From: Pseudomonadota bacterium
GTDB taxonomy: Bacteria; Pseudomonadota; Alphaproteobacteria; Rhizobiales; Xanthobacteraceae
NCBI GenBank assembly: GCA_018242205.1
Contig: JAFECJ010000005.1
Coordinates: 62,001 to 126,000 of the forward strand
Reading direction: 5' to 3'
DNA: 64,000 bases
Below the pieces are notes generated by a model, which had not been told where the DNA came from, made no database searches, and was given only the letters and a program-made list of their open reading frames with translations. The position numbers and the translations under genes are program-made. Shown here piece after piece: positions 1 to 8,412 of the stretch. Positions within the stretch are counted from its first letter, which is position 1. Each line of letters starts with the position of its first letter.

Positions 1-399
1 GCTGTGATCGTCGTTGAGGCCGATCTCGGCGCCCGAGATCATCATGCCTTGCGATTCGACGCCGCGGATCTTGCCGACGGCGAGCGTGATGTCCTTGGCC
101 GGAATATAGGTGCCGGGCAGGCCGAGCACGGTCTTGAGGCCGGCGCGCGCGTTCGGCGCGCCGCAGACGATCTGCAGCGGCGTGCCGGTGCCGTTATCGA
201 CCTTGCAGACGCGCAGACGGTCGGCGTTCGGATGCTGCTCGGCTTCGAGGATCTGGGCGACCTTGAAAGCCTCGAACTCCTTGGCCTTGTCCTCGACGTG
301 CTCGACCTCGAGCCCGATCATGGTGAGCTTGTCGACGATCTCGTCGAGCGAGGCCGTGGTGTCGAGATGATCCTTCAGCCAGGTGAGGGTGAATTTCAC
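1..399 (-). CDS. pheT: Phenylalanine--tRNA ligase beta subunit, N-terminal part (runs off the window)
   Basis: Encodes the start of PheT, the beta chain of the cytoplasmic alpha2beta2 phenylalanyl-tRNA synthetase. Only the first 133 codons are inside the window. The protein begins [12 protein letters not shown] and shows the N-terminal tRNA-binding (OB-fold, EMAP-like) domain with [12 protein letters not shown] and CGAPNAR, both typical of PheT. The start is GTG at 397-399, and it overlaps the pheS stop as GTGA, so the two subunits are probably translationally coupled. The rest of the gene lies beyond position 1. Confidence 0.95.
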   Translation of the reverse strand, partial: MKFTLTWLKDHLDTTASLDEIVDKLTMIGLEVEHVEDKAKEFEAFKVAQILEAEQHPNADRLRVCKVDNGTGTPLQIVCGAPNARAGLKTVLGLPGTYIPAKDITLAVGKIRGVESQGMMISGAEIGLNDDHS

Positions 400-1478
400 G
401 ACGAGAGCCCTCCCGCGAGCGTCGGGAAGTCGAGCGGCCGGAAGCCGTAATGATTGAGCCAGCGGACGTCGGCCTCGAAGAAGGCGCGCAGATCGTGGAT
501 GCCGTATTTCAGCATGGCGATGCGATCGATGCCCATGCCCCATGCAAAGCCCTGATACTCTGCGGGATCGAGGCCGCAGTTCTTCAAGACGTTCGGATGC
601 ACCATGCCGCAGCCGAGAATCTCCAGCCAGTCATTGCCTTCGCCGAAGCGGATCTCGCCCTTGTCACGGCGGCACTGAATGTCGACTTCCATCGACGGCT
701 CGGTGAACGGGAAGAACGACGGCCGGAAACGCATCTTGACGCTGTCGACCTCGAAGAACGCCTTGCAGAATTCCTCGAGGATCCACTTCAGGTGGCCGAG
801 ATGCGAACCCTTGTCGATCACCAGGCCTTCGACCTGGTGAAACATCGGCGTGTGCGTTTGGTCCGAGTCCGAGCGATAGGTGCGGCCCGGACAGATGACG
901 CGGATCGGCGGCTTTTTCGTCAGCATGGTGCGCACCTGCACCGGTGAGGTGTGCGTGCGCAGCAACAGCCGCGAGCCGTCCGGCTTCGGATTGAAGTAGA
1001 ACGTGTCGTGCATTTCCCGGGCCGGGTGGCCTTCGGGGAAATTCAGCTTGGTGAAGTTGTAGTCGTCGGTCTCGATATCCGGACCTTCGGCGACGGCGAA
1101 GCCCATGTCGGCGAAGATCGCGGTGAGTTCGTCGATCACCTGGCTGATCGGATGCACGCGGCCGGTCTCGGCCGGCGGCTCCGCGGTGGGCAGCGTGACG
1201 TCGACGGTCTCGGAGGCAAGACGCGCATCGAGCGCGGCGGCGCCGAGCTCGTCCTTGCGCGCGGCGATGGCGGCGCCGACCTTGTCCTTGAGGCCGTTGA
1301 TCGCCGGGCCCTTGGCCTTGCGCTCGTCCGGCGTCATGGCGCCGAGCGTCTTCAGCAGCGCGGAGACCGAGCCGCTCTTGCCGAGCGCGGACACGCGGAT
1401 CGCTTCGAGCGCCGCTTCGTCCTTGGCGGCGCCGATGGCGGCAATGAGTTCGGATTCGAGCTTGGCGATGTCGGACAT
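396..1478 (-). CDS. pheS: Phenylalanine--tRNA ligase alpha subunit
   Basis: PheS (360 aa) is the catalytic alpha subunit that charges tRNA-Phe. The N-terminal coiled-coil region (about residues 1-100) starts [11 protein letters not shown]. The class II core follows, with HPISQVID, the motif 2 segment [17 protein letters not shown] and the C-terminal motif 3 stretch [15 protein letters not shown] reading frame continues upstream to about 1709, but that stretch is a hairpin-rich repeat, and the Met at 1478 fits the usual family length. The gene lies downstream of rplT and overlaps pheT by four bases. Confidence 0.96.
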   Translation of the reverse strand: MSDIAKLESELIAAIGAAKDEAALEAIRVSALGKSGSVSALLKTLGAMTPDERKAKGPAINGLKDKVGAAIAARKDELGAAALDARLASETVDVTLPTAEPPAETGRVHPISQVIDELTAIFADMGFAVAEGPDIETDDYNFTKLNFPEGHPAREMHDTFYFNPKPDGSRLLLRTHTSPVQVRTMLTKKPPIRVICPGRTYRSDSDQTHTPMFHQVEGLVIDKGSHLGHLKWILEEFCKAFFEVDSVKMRFRPSFFPFTEPSMEVDIQCRRDKGEIRFGEGNDWLEILGCGMVHPNVLKNCGLDPAEYQGFAWGMGIDRIAMLKYGIHDLRAFFEADVRWLNHYGFRPLDFPTLAGGLSS

Positions 1479-1494
1479 GAAAAACCCCGGGACC

Positions 1495-1630
1495 ACCTCC
1501 CCCTGGAGGGGGAGGTCGATTGCGCGGAAGCGCAATCGGGTGGGGGTGATCTTCGTCAGGTGAGTAGCACCCCACCCCGCTCGCTGTCGCAAAGGCTCCA
1601 GCGAGCGACCCTCCCCCTGCAGGGGAGGGT
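1495..1630. repeat. Intergenic element of four perfect hairpins between rplT and pheS
   Basis: Four near-contiguous inverted repeats fill the rplT-pheS gap: ACCTCCCCCT/AGGGGGAGGT (1495-1516), CGATTGCGC/GCGCAATCG (1517-1538), CGCTCGCTG/CAGCGAGCG (1578-1607) and ACCCTCCCC/GGGGAGGGT (1608-1630). It resembles the REP-like G/C-rich palindromes common in Bradyrhizobium-type genomes. A shorter relative (TCCCCTCTCCC hairpin) occurs at 47384-47410. It has no clear U-tract, so it may stabilise or attenuate the message and need not be a full terminator. Confidence 0.75.
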
Positions 1631-1638
1631 AAAGCGAG

Positions 1639-2019
1639 TTACGCCGAAGCGGCTTCAGCCTGCGCCGGAATGGCGGCCTTGGCCTTCTCGACGATCGCGG
1701 CAAACGCACCCGGCTCGTTGATCGCGAGGTCCGAGAGAACCTTGCGGTCGATGACGAGGCCGGACTTGTTGAGGCCGTCGATGAACTTCGAGTAGCTCAG
1801 ACCGAACGGACGCACGGCGGCGTTGAGGCGCTGGATCCAGAGCGCGCGGAAATTCCGCTTCTTGCGCTTGCGGTCGCGGAACGCGTACTGGCCGGCCTTT
1901 TCGACCGCCTGCTTGGCGACGCGGATGGTGTTCTTGCGGCGGCCGTAATAGCCCTTGGCGGCCTTGTAGACTTTCTTGTGCTTGGCGTGGGCGGTAACGC
2001 CACGTTTAACGCGAGCCAT
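1639..2019 (-). CDS. rplT: 50S ribosomal protein L20
   Basis: Ribosomal protein L20 (126 aa), which binds 23S rRNA early in large-subunit assembly. The sequence starts [16 protein letters not shown], followed by the basic [20 protein letters not shown] helix and the C-terminal globular domain ([12 protein letters not shown]). Length and sequence match the family end to end, with a short Ala-rich tail. It is preceded by rpmI with a gap of 57 bases, the standard rpmI-rplT pairing, and followed by pheS across a hairpin-rich spacer. Confidence 0.97.
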   Translation of the reverse strand: MARVKRGVTAHAKHKKVYKAAKGYYGRRKNTIRVAKQAVEKAGQYAFRDRKRKKRNFRALWIQRLNAAVRPFGLSYSKFIDGLNKSGLVIDRKVLSDLAINEPGAFAAIVEKAKAAIPAQAEAASA

Positions 2020-2076
2020 CGTGAAACTCCTTCAGCAAAAATCAGCAAACGTTGGGATGAACGATCAGGAAGCGGC

Positions 2077-2277
2077 TTAGCCGTTGGGCAGCCAGTACTT
2101 CTTGATGTTGTCGCCGTCGGTCTTGAACAGCACAGCGGTGCCGCGATGCTCGCGGATCTGCTTGGTCGTGCGCTTGATCATGCCGTGACGCTTGCCGGAC
2201 TGCTGGAATTTCACCTTGCCGGTCGCGGTGATTTTGAAGCGCTTTTTAGCGCCTGATTTGGTCTTCAGCTTGGGCAT
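2077..2277 (-). CDS. rpmI: 50S ribosomal protein L35
   Basis: Ribosomal protein L35 (66 aa), a small basic large-subunit protein. [14 protein letters not shown] and the C-terminal KYWLPNG are diagnostic. The Met at 2277 is chosen because it gives the conserved N terminus; an upstream in-frame Met would add 13 unconserved residues. It is first in the rpmI-rplT-pheS-pheT run here, because infC, its usual upstream neighbour, lies 1.9 kb away beyond two plus-strand genes. Confidence 0.96.
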   Translation of the reverse strand: MPKLKTKSGAKKRFKITATGKVKFQQSGKRHGMIKRTTKQIREHRGTAVLFKTDGDNIKKYWLPNG

Positions 2278-2592
2278 TTTGCTCTCCAATAAGCCGCGGC
2301 TCGAAGCCACAGCCAAAATCAGCCAGAGGCGAACAAGCCCTTGGCCGGTGCTCGGGATTGAGCGGGTATCGCCGCCACGGCAGCCCTTGTCGGCCGGTCG
2401 GCGAGAGCGCGGTGTATGCCAGAGGCGGCGGGAATTATCAACAGAGGCGGCGGCCTTTGCCGGCCGCGCCGGTCGGGCGGCTCGGGACGGCCGGATTTGG
2501 CGGTACCGTCAGTAAATCCGGCCATTTTCGCCCGATTTTCAAGGATATTCATAGTCTTCGCGGGTTGCGATGGGGGTTTCGATCAGTTATAT

Positions 2593-2611
2593 TATTCTGG
2601 TATCCAGAATA
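2593..2611. promoter_or_regulatory. Perfect inverted repeat upstream of the methyltransferase gene
   Basis: TATTCTGG-TAT-CCAGAATA is a perfect 8-3-8 palindrome, 48 bases before the methyltransferase start, in the 342-base rpmI/methyltransferase divergent spacer (2317-2658). The spacer otherwise shows no gene. The site could be a repressor operator or a leader hairpin. The region around 2570-2760 is visibly AT-richer than its surroundings. Confidence 0.5.
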
Positions 2612-2658
2612 TCGAGGGCTTGGTGTCCGTCGTTGGGCGGAGAGAGGAACGTATTGGC

Positions 2659-3624
2659 ATGAATGTTTCGGTCAATTATGCTGCAATTAATCAAGCAAAA
2701 GTCGATTTTACCGACCTTTATACGTCAAAAGACCCTAGAAATTACTTCAAATATCTTGGGCAGCTCGACTATATCATTCCGCATCTGGCGCAGCCGGTGT
2801 TCGCCCAGCTGATCAAGGCCCGCCAGGAGACGCAAAGTCAGCCGGTCACCGTCCTCGACGTCGGCTGCTCCTACGCCATCAACGGCGCATTGATGAAATA
2901 CGCGCTCGACTATGAGGCACTGCGCCAGCGCTACACCGCGCCGTCGCTGCAGGCTCTCGACAGCGCCGAGATGCTCGACTTCGACCGGCACTTCTACCAG
3001 TCCTGGCCGCAGCACAAGGACATCAGGGTCATCGGTCTCGACGTCTCGGAAAATGCCGTCCGTTACGCCGAGGATGCCGGCATCCTCGACCATGGCCTGG
3101 CCATCGATCTGGAAAGCCGCGACCCGACGCCGGAAGAAGCCGCCATCCTCGCCGATGTCGACATCATCGTCTCGACCGGCTGCGTCGGTTACGTGACGTC
3201 GAAGACCTTCCAACGCGTCGTCGAGGTGGCGCGCAAGGGTCGCACACCATGGGCCGCCAATTTCGTGCTGCGCATGTTTCCGTTTGACGGTATCGCCCGG
3301 ACTTTGGCCGAGCAGGGCTTGGTTACCGAGCCCTATGAGGGGGCAACATTCGTGCAGCGCCGTTTTGCCAACCGCGACGAAATGGAAAAGGCGGTCACGG
3401 CGGTGGAGGCGCGCGGTCTCGACACCGACGGGCTGGAGACCGAGGGGCTCTATCACTCCAACCTGTTTGTTTCGCGCCCGCCGGAGGAAATCGAACGGCG
3501 TCCGATCCAGGAACTGGTGACTGTGATCAGCGGCGCCAACAAACTCTGGTCGGTCGGCGCCAATGTGCTCGGCAGCTACGGCCAGGCGGCACGCCAAGCG
3601 GCTCGGGCCAAGCGCGGGGCTTGA
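2659..3624 (+). CDS. Class I SAM-dependent methyltransferase
   Basis: 321-residue soluble protein with a Rossmann-type methyltransferase core. The SAM-binding motif I is VLDVGCSYAINGALMKY (about residues 58-74), and the acidic motif II region is IRVIGLDVSENAVRYAEDAG. The start at 2659 is supported by AGAGAGG at 2641-2647; the longer open frame upstream is not conserved-looking. The first 35 codons are clearly AT-rich relative to the rest. It sits on the opposite strand between infC and rpmI. The substrate cannot be told from sequence. Confidence 0.82.
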   Translation: MNVSVNYAAINQAKVDFTDLYTSKDPRNYFKYLGQLDYIIPHLAQPVFAQLIKARQETQSQPVTVLDVGCSYAINGALMKYALDYEALRQRYTAPSLQALDSAEMLDFDRHFYQSWPQHKDIRVIGLDVSENAVRYAEDAGILDHGLAIDLESRDPTPEEAAILADVDIIVSTGCVGYVTSKTFQRVVEVARKGRTPWAANFVLRMFPFDGIARTLAEQGLVTEPYEGATFVQRRFANRDEMEKAVTAVEARGLDTDGLETEGLYHSNLFVSRPPEEIERRPIQELVTVISGANKLWSVGANVLGSYGQAARQAARAKRGA

Positions 3625-3699
3625 AGCCGCGCCGCGCGTTACCGCCTGGACGTCACGGTCGCGGTGTAGGGTCGATCCCGGCAGGGAGGCGAACCGCCC

Positions 3700-4071
3700 A
3701 TGACGTCTTCGCTCAGACTGACAGGTACCGCGGTCATTGCGGCGCTAGCCTTGGCCGCCATCGCGCCGGCTGCGGCCGCCACCCATGACGGCCGCTGGAG
3801 CGTTCTGGTCATCACCGAGCAAGGCAATTGCGATCAGGCCTATCGCTACGAGGTAGCGGTGGGCGCCGGCAAGGTGACCTATGCCGGTCCCGAGAACGTC
3901 GACTTTTCCGGCACGATAGCGGCGAGCGGCGCGGTCCGCGTGACGATCCGCCTCGGCGAGCAGGGCGCGCAGGGCACCGGCAAACTGTCCACCAGCACTG
4001 GACAAGGCACCTGGCACGGCACCGGCAAGAATGGCATCTGTTCAGGACGCTGGGAGGCGGAACGGCGCTGA
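3700..4071 (+). CDS. Small exported protein of unknown function
   Basis: 123 aa with a clear Sec signal peptide: positively charged start MTSSLRLTG, a hydrophobic core of Ala/Leu/Ile, and a likely cleavage after APAAAA near residue 27. The mature part (about 95 aa) begins THDGRWSVLVITEQGNCDQAYRY. Two Cys (GNCD and GICSGRW) could form a periplasmic disulphide. WS(V/I)L-x(n)-GxCD-x(n)-CxGRW recalls small beta-rich exported proteins of Bradyrhizobiaceae. GGGAGG lies just upstream. It is followed by a hairpin terminator shared with infC. I do not recognise a function. Confidence 0.75.
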   Translation: MTSSLRLTGTAVIAALALAAIAPAAAATHDGRWSVLVITEQGNCDQAYRYEVAVGAGKVTYAGPENVDFSGTIAASGAVRVTIRLGEQGAQGTGKLSTSTGQGTWHGTGKNGICSGRWEAERR

Positions 4072-4101
4072 CATTGTGAGGCACTAACATTGCGAAACGC
4101 A

Positions 4102-4127
4102 AAACGCGCCGGTTTCCCGGCGCGTTT
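4102..4127. terminator. Bidirectional rho-independent terminator
   Basis: AAACGCGCCGG-TTTC-CCGGCGCGTTT: perfect 11-bp stem with a 4-base loop and A/T arms on both sides. It lies between the convergent exported-protein gene (stop 4071) and infC (stop 4154), so it can serve both. Confidence 0.85.
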
Positions 4128-4153
4128 CTAGCTTCAGATCAAGGACCGCCGAA

Positions 4154-4693
4154 TTAACGCGGCGCCAGCAGCATCACCATCTGGCGGCCTTCAAAGCGCG
4201 GTTCCGACTCGACCTTGGAAATCTTGTCGGTGTCCTCCTTCACCCGCTGCAGCAGCTTGTAACCGAGTTCCTGGTGAGCCATTTCGCGGCCGCGGAAACG
4301 CAAGGTGATCTTGACCTTGTCGCCTTCCTCGAAGAACCGCTGCATGGAGCGCATCTTCACCTGGTAATCGTGATCGTCGATCATCGGGCGGAGCTTGATC
4401 TCCTTGATCTCGACGACTTTCTGCTTCTTGCGAGCTTCCGCCGCCTTCTTCTGCGCCTGGAATTTGTACTTGCCGTAATCCAGGATCTTGGCGACGGGCG
4501 GGGTGGAGTTCGGGGCGATCTCGACGAGATCAAGCCCGGCCGCCTGGGCGAGCCCGATGGCGGTCTCCGTGGCAACGACACCTTTGTTGTCGCCAGTGGC
4601 ATCGATCAGCTGAACCTCGCGGGAGCGGATCTCCTCGTTGACGCGCGGGCCGTCCTTTTGGGCGGGCAGCGCTGATTTCATCGGACGACGAAT
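4154..4693 (-). CDS. infC: Translation initiation factor IF-3, probable ATT start
   Basis: IF-3 binds the 30S subunit, prevents premature 50S joining and proofreads start codons. N-domain ([15 protein letters not shown]), Lys-rich linker ([16 protein letters not shown]) and C-domain ([34 protein letters not shown]) are all present. The first ATG (4681) lies 21 bases from the GAGGAGAG ribosome site. The ATT at 4691-4693, about 9 bases from it, adds residues RRP and matches the rare AUU/AUC starts known for infC, by which IF-3 represses its own translation. With the ATT start the protein is 179 aa. Confidence 0.95.
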   Translation of the reverse strand: MRRPMKSALPAQKDGPRVNEEIRSREVQLIDATGDNKGVVATETAIGLAQAAGLDLVEIAPNSTPPVAKILDYGKYKFQAQKKAAEARKKQKVVEIKEIKLRPMIDDHDYQVKMRSMQRFFEEGDKVKITLRFRGREMAHQELGYKLLQRVKEDTDKISKVESEPRFEGRQMVMLLAPR

Positions 4694-4728
4694 GGCACTT
4701 CTCTCCTCTGCTGTTGCGACAGTAGCTT

Positions 4729-4757
4729 TCTATAACATCCGGCGCCGGCAAGTCCAA
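4729..4757 (-). promoter_or_regulatory. Sigma-70-type promoter of infC
   Basis: Read on the minus strand: -35 TTGGAC (4752-4757), 17-base spacer, -10 TATAGA (4729-4734). Transcription would begin near 4722, leaving a leader of about 28 bases that contains the GAGGAG site and the ATT start. Confidence 0.6.
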
Positions 4758-4891
4758 AGGACGTCCGCGCCTCAGCCCTACGAAAAACGGGCTGTTTTTT
4801 TAAAGATCGGTACTTAACCCCGTTCTGTCAACGCGGTTCCGGGTCACGTTTTGCATCGACAAAGTCTTAAGCGACGCCCGGCGATTTGTCT

Positions 4892-6172
4892 TCAAATGGC
4901 GGTATTGGGCCGGCTGGCCGGCTCGCCGGCCATGTCGCGGTACAGCGCTAGCATCCGCCGGGCGGCCGAATCGGCGTCGAAATGGTCGAGTACCCAGGCG
5001 CGGCCGCGCCGGCCCATGGCGCCGCGGGCGGTTTCCGGCATGGCGAACAGCCGCATCAGGGCGCCGGCCAGCGCCGCGTCGTCGCCGGCCGCAAACCGCA
5101 GGCCCGAGACCCGGTTTTCCGGGACCGCGGGCGCGGTCAGCACGACGTCGGGTCCGGCGGCGAGATCGGACACGATCACCGGCCGGGCCATGGCTTGGGC
5201 CTCGAGGATGGCGCGCTGGGTGCCTTCGAGCTGCACGGCTGCCGACACCACCACTGACGCGGCGGCGTAGGCGGCGGCCATGTCGCGCACCGGCGCTGCC
5301 ATGCGGACGTGCTCCATGACGCCACTCGCCAGCACCAGGTCCCACAATTCGCCGGTGTAGTTGGTACGGCCGTGATCCTCGCCGACGAAGACGCAGAGGA
5401 AATCGGTGAGCCCCATGTCCCTCAGGCGTTTGATCGCCTTCACCACCACATGATGACCCTTGCGGCGGAGAATGCGACCCGTGACAAGCAGCACCTTCGT
5501 CTCCGGATCAACACCCCAGGCGTCGCGGATCGCGCTCACGCGCTGGCGAGCAACGCCGGCCGGATCGAACGAGGCGAAGTCGATGGTCAGCGGCACGACG
5601 GCGATCCGCTCCCACGGCGTGCCGTAGCGGTCGTGCACCAGTTGCGCGATGTCTTCGCTGGTCGCGACCACCCGGTCGCCGCGTGCCATGATGCCGTTAT
5701 AGAGCCGCTTCAGCCCGTTCTGCTCGCGGAAGCCTTTGAACCAACTGGTGACGAAGGCGATGTTGCAGCGCCGCGCCGCCAGCGACGCGCTCCAGGCGCC
5801 GGCGCGGCCGAGCGCGTGGATGACGTCGCAATGCCGCCGCCGCGCCAGACGCACCAACGTGGCGGCGTTGCGCAGCATGACAATCGGATTCTTGCTGGCC
5901 ACGTCGAGCGCGACGAACTCACCGCCCAGCGCGGTGATGTCGCCGAGCAGACGGCCGGCGCGCGATACGACGATTGCATGATGGCCTGCTGCCTTCAGGT
6001 AACGGACCAGTTCGACCGCGCCATGTTCGGCAGCGCCGGCGCCGAGCGTCGGCACGACGATGAGCACCGTGATCGGCTTGGCGGCAGCGATGTTGGAATT
6101 GGCGGCTGCGATCGTGGCCGGCTCGGCTGCGCGGCCCGGTTCGTTTGGGACTGGCGCAGGTAAACTCGACAT
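4892..6172 (-). CDS. GT4-family glycosyltransferase
   Basis: 426 aa, GT-B fold, glycosyltransferase family 4. The N domain carries TVLIVVPTLGAGAAEHGAVELVRYLKAAGH. The C domain has VLLVTGRILRRKGHHVVVKAI, the usual start of GT4 C-terminal Rossmann domains. The expected GT4 donor site (GxPVI) appears as LEAQAMARPVIVSDLAAGPDVV. The stretch just before it, VVSAAVQLEGTQRAILEAQAMARP, diverges slightly from the canonical EGxPxxxxEAxAxG. The Ala-rich first 30 residues are low complexity. It lies 14 bases after a related gene, so the two probably form an operon making or modifying a surface glycan. The donor and acceptor sugars are unknown. Confidence 0.87.
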   Translation of the reverse strand: MSSLPAPVPNEPGRAAEPATIAAANSNIAAAKPITVLIVVPTLGAGAAEHGAVELVRYLKAAGHHAIVVSRAGRLLGDITALGGEFVALDVASKNPIVMLRNAATLVRLARRRHCDVIHALGRAGAWSASLAARRCNIAFVTSWFKGFREQNGLKRLYNGIMARGDRVVATSEDIAQLVHDRYGTPWERIAVVPLTIDFASFDPAGVARQRVSAIRDAWGVDPETKVLLVTGRILRRKGHHVVVKAIKRLRDMGLTDFLCVFVGEDHGRTNYTGELWDLVLASGVMEHVRMAAPVRDMAAAYAAASVVVSAAVQLEGTQRAILEAQAMARPVIVSDLAAGPDVVLTAPAVPENRVSGLRFAAGDDAALAGALMRLFAMPETARGAMGRRGRAWVLDHFDADSAARRMLALYRDMAGEPASRPNTAI

Positions 6173-6186
6173 GCCGTCAGGACCCT

Positions 6187-7464
6187 TCAGGCGTCACGTG
6201 CCAGAAGCGAGGTATAAACGCCGCGAATGGCCTCGGCAACGCTCGGCGGGGAAAACATGAACTCGGCGAATTGTCGCGCCCGCGCGCCGAGCGCCTCGTA
6301 AGTTGTGGCGTCGAGATTGAGCGCTGCGATGGTGGCGCGCGCGAGTTCGGTGGCATTGCCGGGACGCACGACCCAGCCGGTGCGCAACTCCTCGCGCATG
6401 CGCGGCGGCGCCAGCACGTTCTCCGGCAGGGCGCCGACGGCGGTCGTCACCACCGGGCGGCCGAGCGCCTGACCTTCGGCGGCGGCACGGCCGGTGAGCG
6501 GCGGCTCGAGCGACGGCACCACCACGACGTCGGCGGCGGCCAGCGCCGTCGGCATATCAGGACAATGGCCGACGATGCGGACGAGCGTATCGACGCCGAG
6601 ATCGCGGGCGCGCTTCAAGAGAGCGTGACGATAGGCTGGATGGCCGCGGTCGTCGCCGACAAAAACGAAGGCGGTGTTGCGCTTGCCGTCCGACACCATC
6701 AGCCGCGCCGCGTCGATCATGCTCATCTGCCCGTTCCACGGCGCGACGCGGCCGGACACCAGCACGACGCGCATGTGCGGCAGCAGGCCCCACGCGCGCC
6801 GCATCGCGGCGATGCGGTCGGCACTGGTGAAGGTCGGCGAGAACGTGGTCGTATCGACGGCGCGCGGAATGACGGTGATGCGGTCAGCGGGAATCTTGTA
6901 GCGCTCGATCATCGCCCGCGAGATGTAGCTCGACGGCGCGATGACGCGATCGCCGAGCGCCAGCGGCCGTTGCAAGTAAGTGTGCAGCGATGAACTACCC
7001 TGCAGCCGGTCGGGAAACGACGTCACCAGATAGACCGGCTGGCGCGCGGTGGCGGCGAGCGCGCTGCGCGCCGCGGACGCGCAATGCGCGTGAATGATAT
7101 CGATGCGCTCGCCGGCGATCAGCCGTTGCAGATGCCGGGTGTTGCCACCGATGCGCAGCGGGTTGACGCTGTCGGCGCTCATCGACAGCCACTCGCCGCC
7201 GAAGGCCCGCAATTCACCGACCAGCGGCCCGTCGCCGCCGGCGACGATGGCGCGGGCACCGGCCTTCAGCAGCGTTAGCGCGGTCTCGACGGCGGCCTGG
7301 CCGATCGAATCATCGCTCAGTGCCGGCACAAGTTGCAGGATGGTGGCACCGGACAAGGAGCGCGGCTTGCCGCGCCGTGGCTGGGCCACGGCTTGCGGCC
7401 CCTTGCGTTGCGGGGTCGGTTGCGGCGAAAAGAAATGAATGCCCAAGCGGTCTAAAGCCCTCAA
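6187..7464 (-). CDS. GT4-family glycosyltransferase
   Basis: 425 aa and paralogous in layout to the next gene downstream. N domain: ATILQLVPALSDDSIGQAAVETALTLLKAGA, then IIHAHCASAARSAL. C domain: VVLVSGRVAPWNGQMSMIDAARLM and the donor-binding segment VVVPSLEPPLTGRAAAEGQALGRPVVTT, where the usual EPFGxxxxEAMA is shifted to PPLTGRAAAEGQA. The first 30 residues are basic and Pro-rich. First gene of the two-glycosyltransferase operon, divergent from the alpha/beta hydrolase. Probably acts at the cytoplasmic face of the membrane on a lipid-linked or LPS acceptor (inference). Confidence 0.87.
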   Translation of the reverse strand: MRALDRLGIHFFSPQPTPQRKGPQAVAQPRRGKPRSLSGATILQLVPALSDDSIGQAAVETALTLLKAGARAIVAGGDGPLVGELRAFGGEWLSMSADSVNPLRIGGNTRHLQRLIAGERIDIIHAHCASAARSALAATARQPVYLVTSFPDRLQGSSSLHTYLQRPLALGDRVIAPSSYISRAMIERYKIPADRITVIPRAVDTTTFSPTFTSADRIAAMRRAWGLLPHMRVVLVSGRVAPWNGQMSMIDAARLMVSDGKRNTAFVFVGDDRGHPAYRHALLKRARDLGVDTLVRIVGHCPDMPTALAAADVVVVPSLEPPLTGRAAAEGQALGRPVVTTAVGALPENVLAPPRMREELRTGWVVRPGNATELARATIAALNLDATTYEALGARARQFAEFMFSPPSVAEAIRGVYTSLLARDA

Positions 7465-7503
7465 CCAGTCCTGTCGTCTGCACGGTCACCCGAAAGGTCA
7501 CGC

Positions 7504-8286
7504 ATGAGCGAAGTCCCAGTTACGAATCTGGCGCTCGAATCACCTGCCAGGACCATCGCCGTGCGCGCGCGAGAGAGCAAGAGCCAAGGCAAAAACAGGC
7601 CGGGCCTGATCTGGCTCGGCGGTTTCAAATCCGACATGAAGGGTACCAAGGCGGTAGCATTGGATGCCTGGGCCGAGGCCGAGGGCCGCGCCTGCCTGCG
7701 CTTCGACTATTCCGGCCACGGCGAATCCGGCGGCGACTTCGCCGATGGAACCATCGGTTCATGGCTCGAGGACAGTCTCGCCGTGGTGACCAGATTCGCC
7801 AAGGGGCCGCAGATCCTGATCGGCTCCTCGATGGGCGGCTGGATCGCTCTATTGCTGGCGGCGCAATTGCGAAAACTGAAGGGGCTTGCACCGTATCTGG
7901 CCGGCATGGTGCTGATCGCGCCAGCGCCGGACTTCACCGAAGAACTGATGTGGAAGGCGTTCTCCGACGACATCAAACGCGAGATCGAGACTAAAGGGTT
8001 CTGGACCCGACCGTCGGAGTACGATCCGGTCGGCTATCCGATCACGCGCAAGCTGATCGAGGACGGCCGCAAACATTTGATCATGGGCGGCATGATCGAG
8101 CCGGGCTGCCCGGTGCATATCCTGCAGGGCGTTCAGGATCCCGACGTGCCATGGCGCCACGCTGTCGAACTCGTCTCGCGCATCGCGCGTGACGACGTCG
8201 TGTTGACGTTGATCAAGGATGGTGACCATCGCCTGTCGCGGCCGGAGGATCTCGAACGGCTGATCGCGGCAGTGAAGGAGTTTTGA
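7504..8286 (+). CDS. Alpha/beta hydrolase
   Basis: 260 aa alpha/beta-fold hydrolase. The nucleophile elbow is GSSMGGW (Ser of ILIGSSMGGWIALLLA, near residue 105). The acid lies in ILQGVQDPDVPWRHA and the His in IKDGDHRLSRPEDLE, so the Ser-Asp-His triad is complete and in family order. An HGESGGDF turn follows the second strand, as in acyl-peptide hydrolase and monoglyceride-lipase-like enzymes. The substrate is not predictable. AAAGGT lies about 10 bases before the ATG. Divergent from the glycosyltransferase pair and convergent with queG. Confidence 0.88.
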   Translation: MSEVPVTNLALESPARTIAVRARESKSQGKNRPGLIWLGGFKSDMKGTKAVALDAWAEAEGRACLRFDYSGHGESGGDFADGTIGSWLEDSLAVVTRFAKGPQILIGSSMGGWIALLLAAQLRKLKGLAPYLAGMVLIAPAPDFTEELMWKAFSDDIKREIETKGFWTRPSEYDPVGYPITRKLIEDGRKHLIMGGMIEPGCPVHILQGVQDPDVPWRHAVELVSRIARDDVVLTLIKDGDHRLSRPEDLERLIAAVKEF

Positions 8287-8291
8287 GGCTT

Positions 8292-8410
8292 CGTGCCCCG
8301 GACGCGATGCAGCACGCAGTTCTGCTTCGCAGGTCGGGGGCCTAATTGTCGGTCTCGGTTCTGCAACGCACCGTTCGCTTTCTCTCACGCTGCATTGCGC
8401 CCGGGACACG
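8292..8410. repeat. Intergenic element with imperfect 22-bp terminal inverted repeats
   Basis: The left end CGTGCCCCGGACGCGATGC (8292-8310, continuing to 8313) and the reverse complement of the right end (8389-8410) match at 18 of 22 positions. It fills the gap between the convergent hydrolase and queG genes. It has the look of a short mobile or REP-type palindromic unit; no coding capacity is seen inside it. Confidence 0.6.
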
Positions 8411-8412
8411 AG

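Noticed and set aside
1479..1709. Longer N terminus of PheS
   Set aside because: The extension translates the hairpin repeat and is not PheS-like.
4779..4806. AGCCC...GGGCT stem followed by seven T on the plus strand, upstream of infC
   Set aside because: It points the wrong way for infC and for the glycosyltransferase operon, and no plus-strand gene ends nearby; its role, if any, is unclear.
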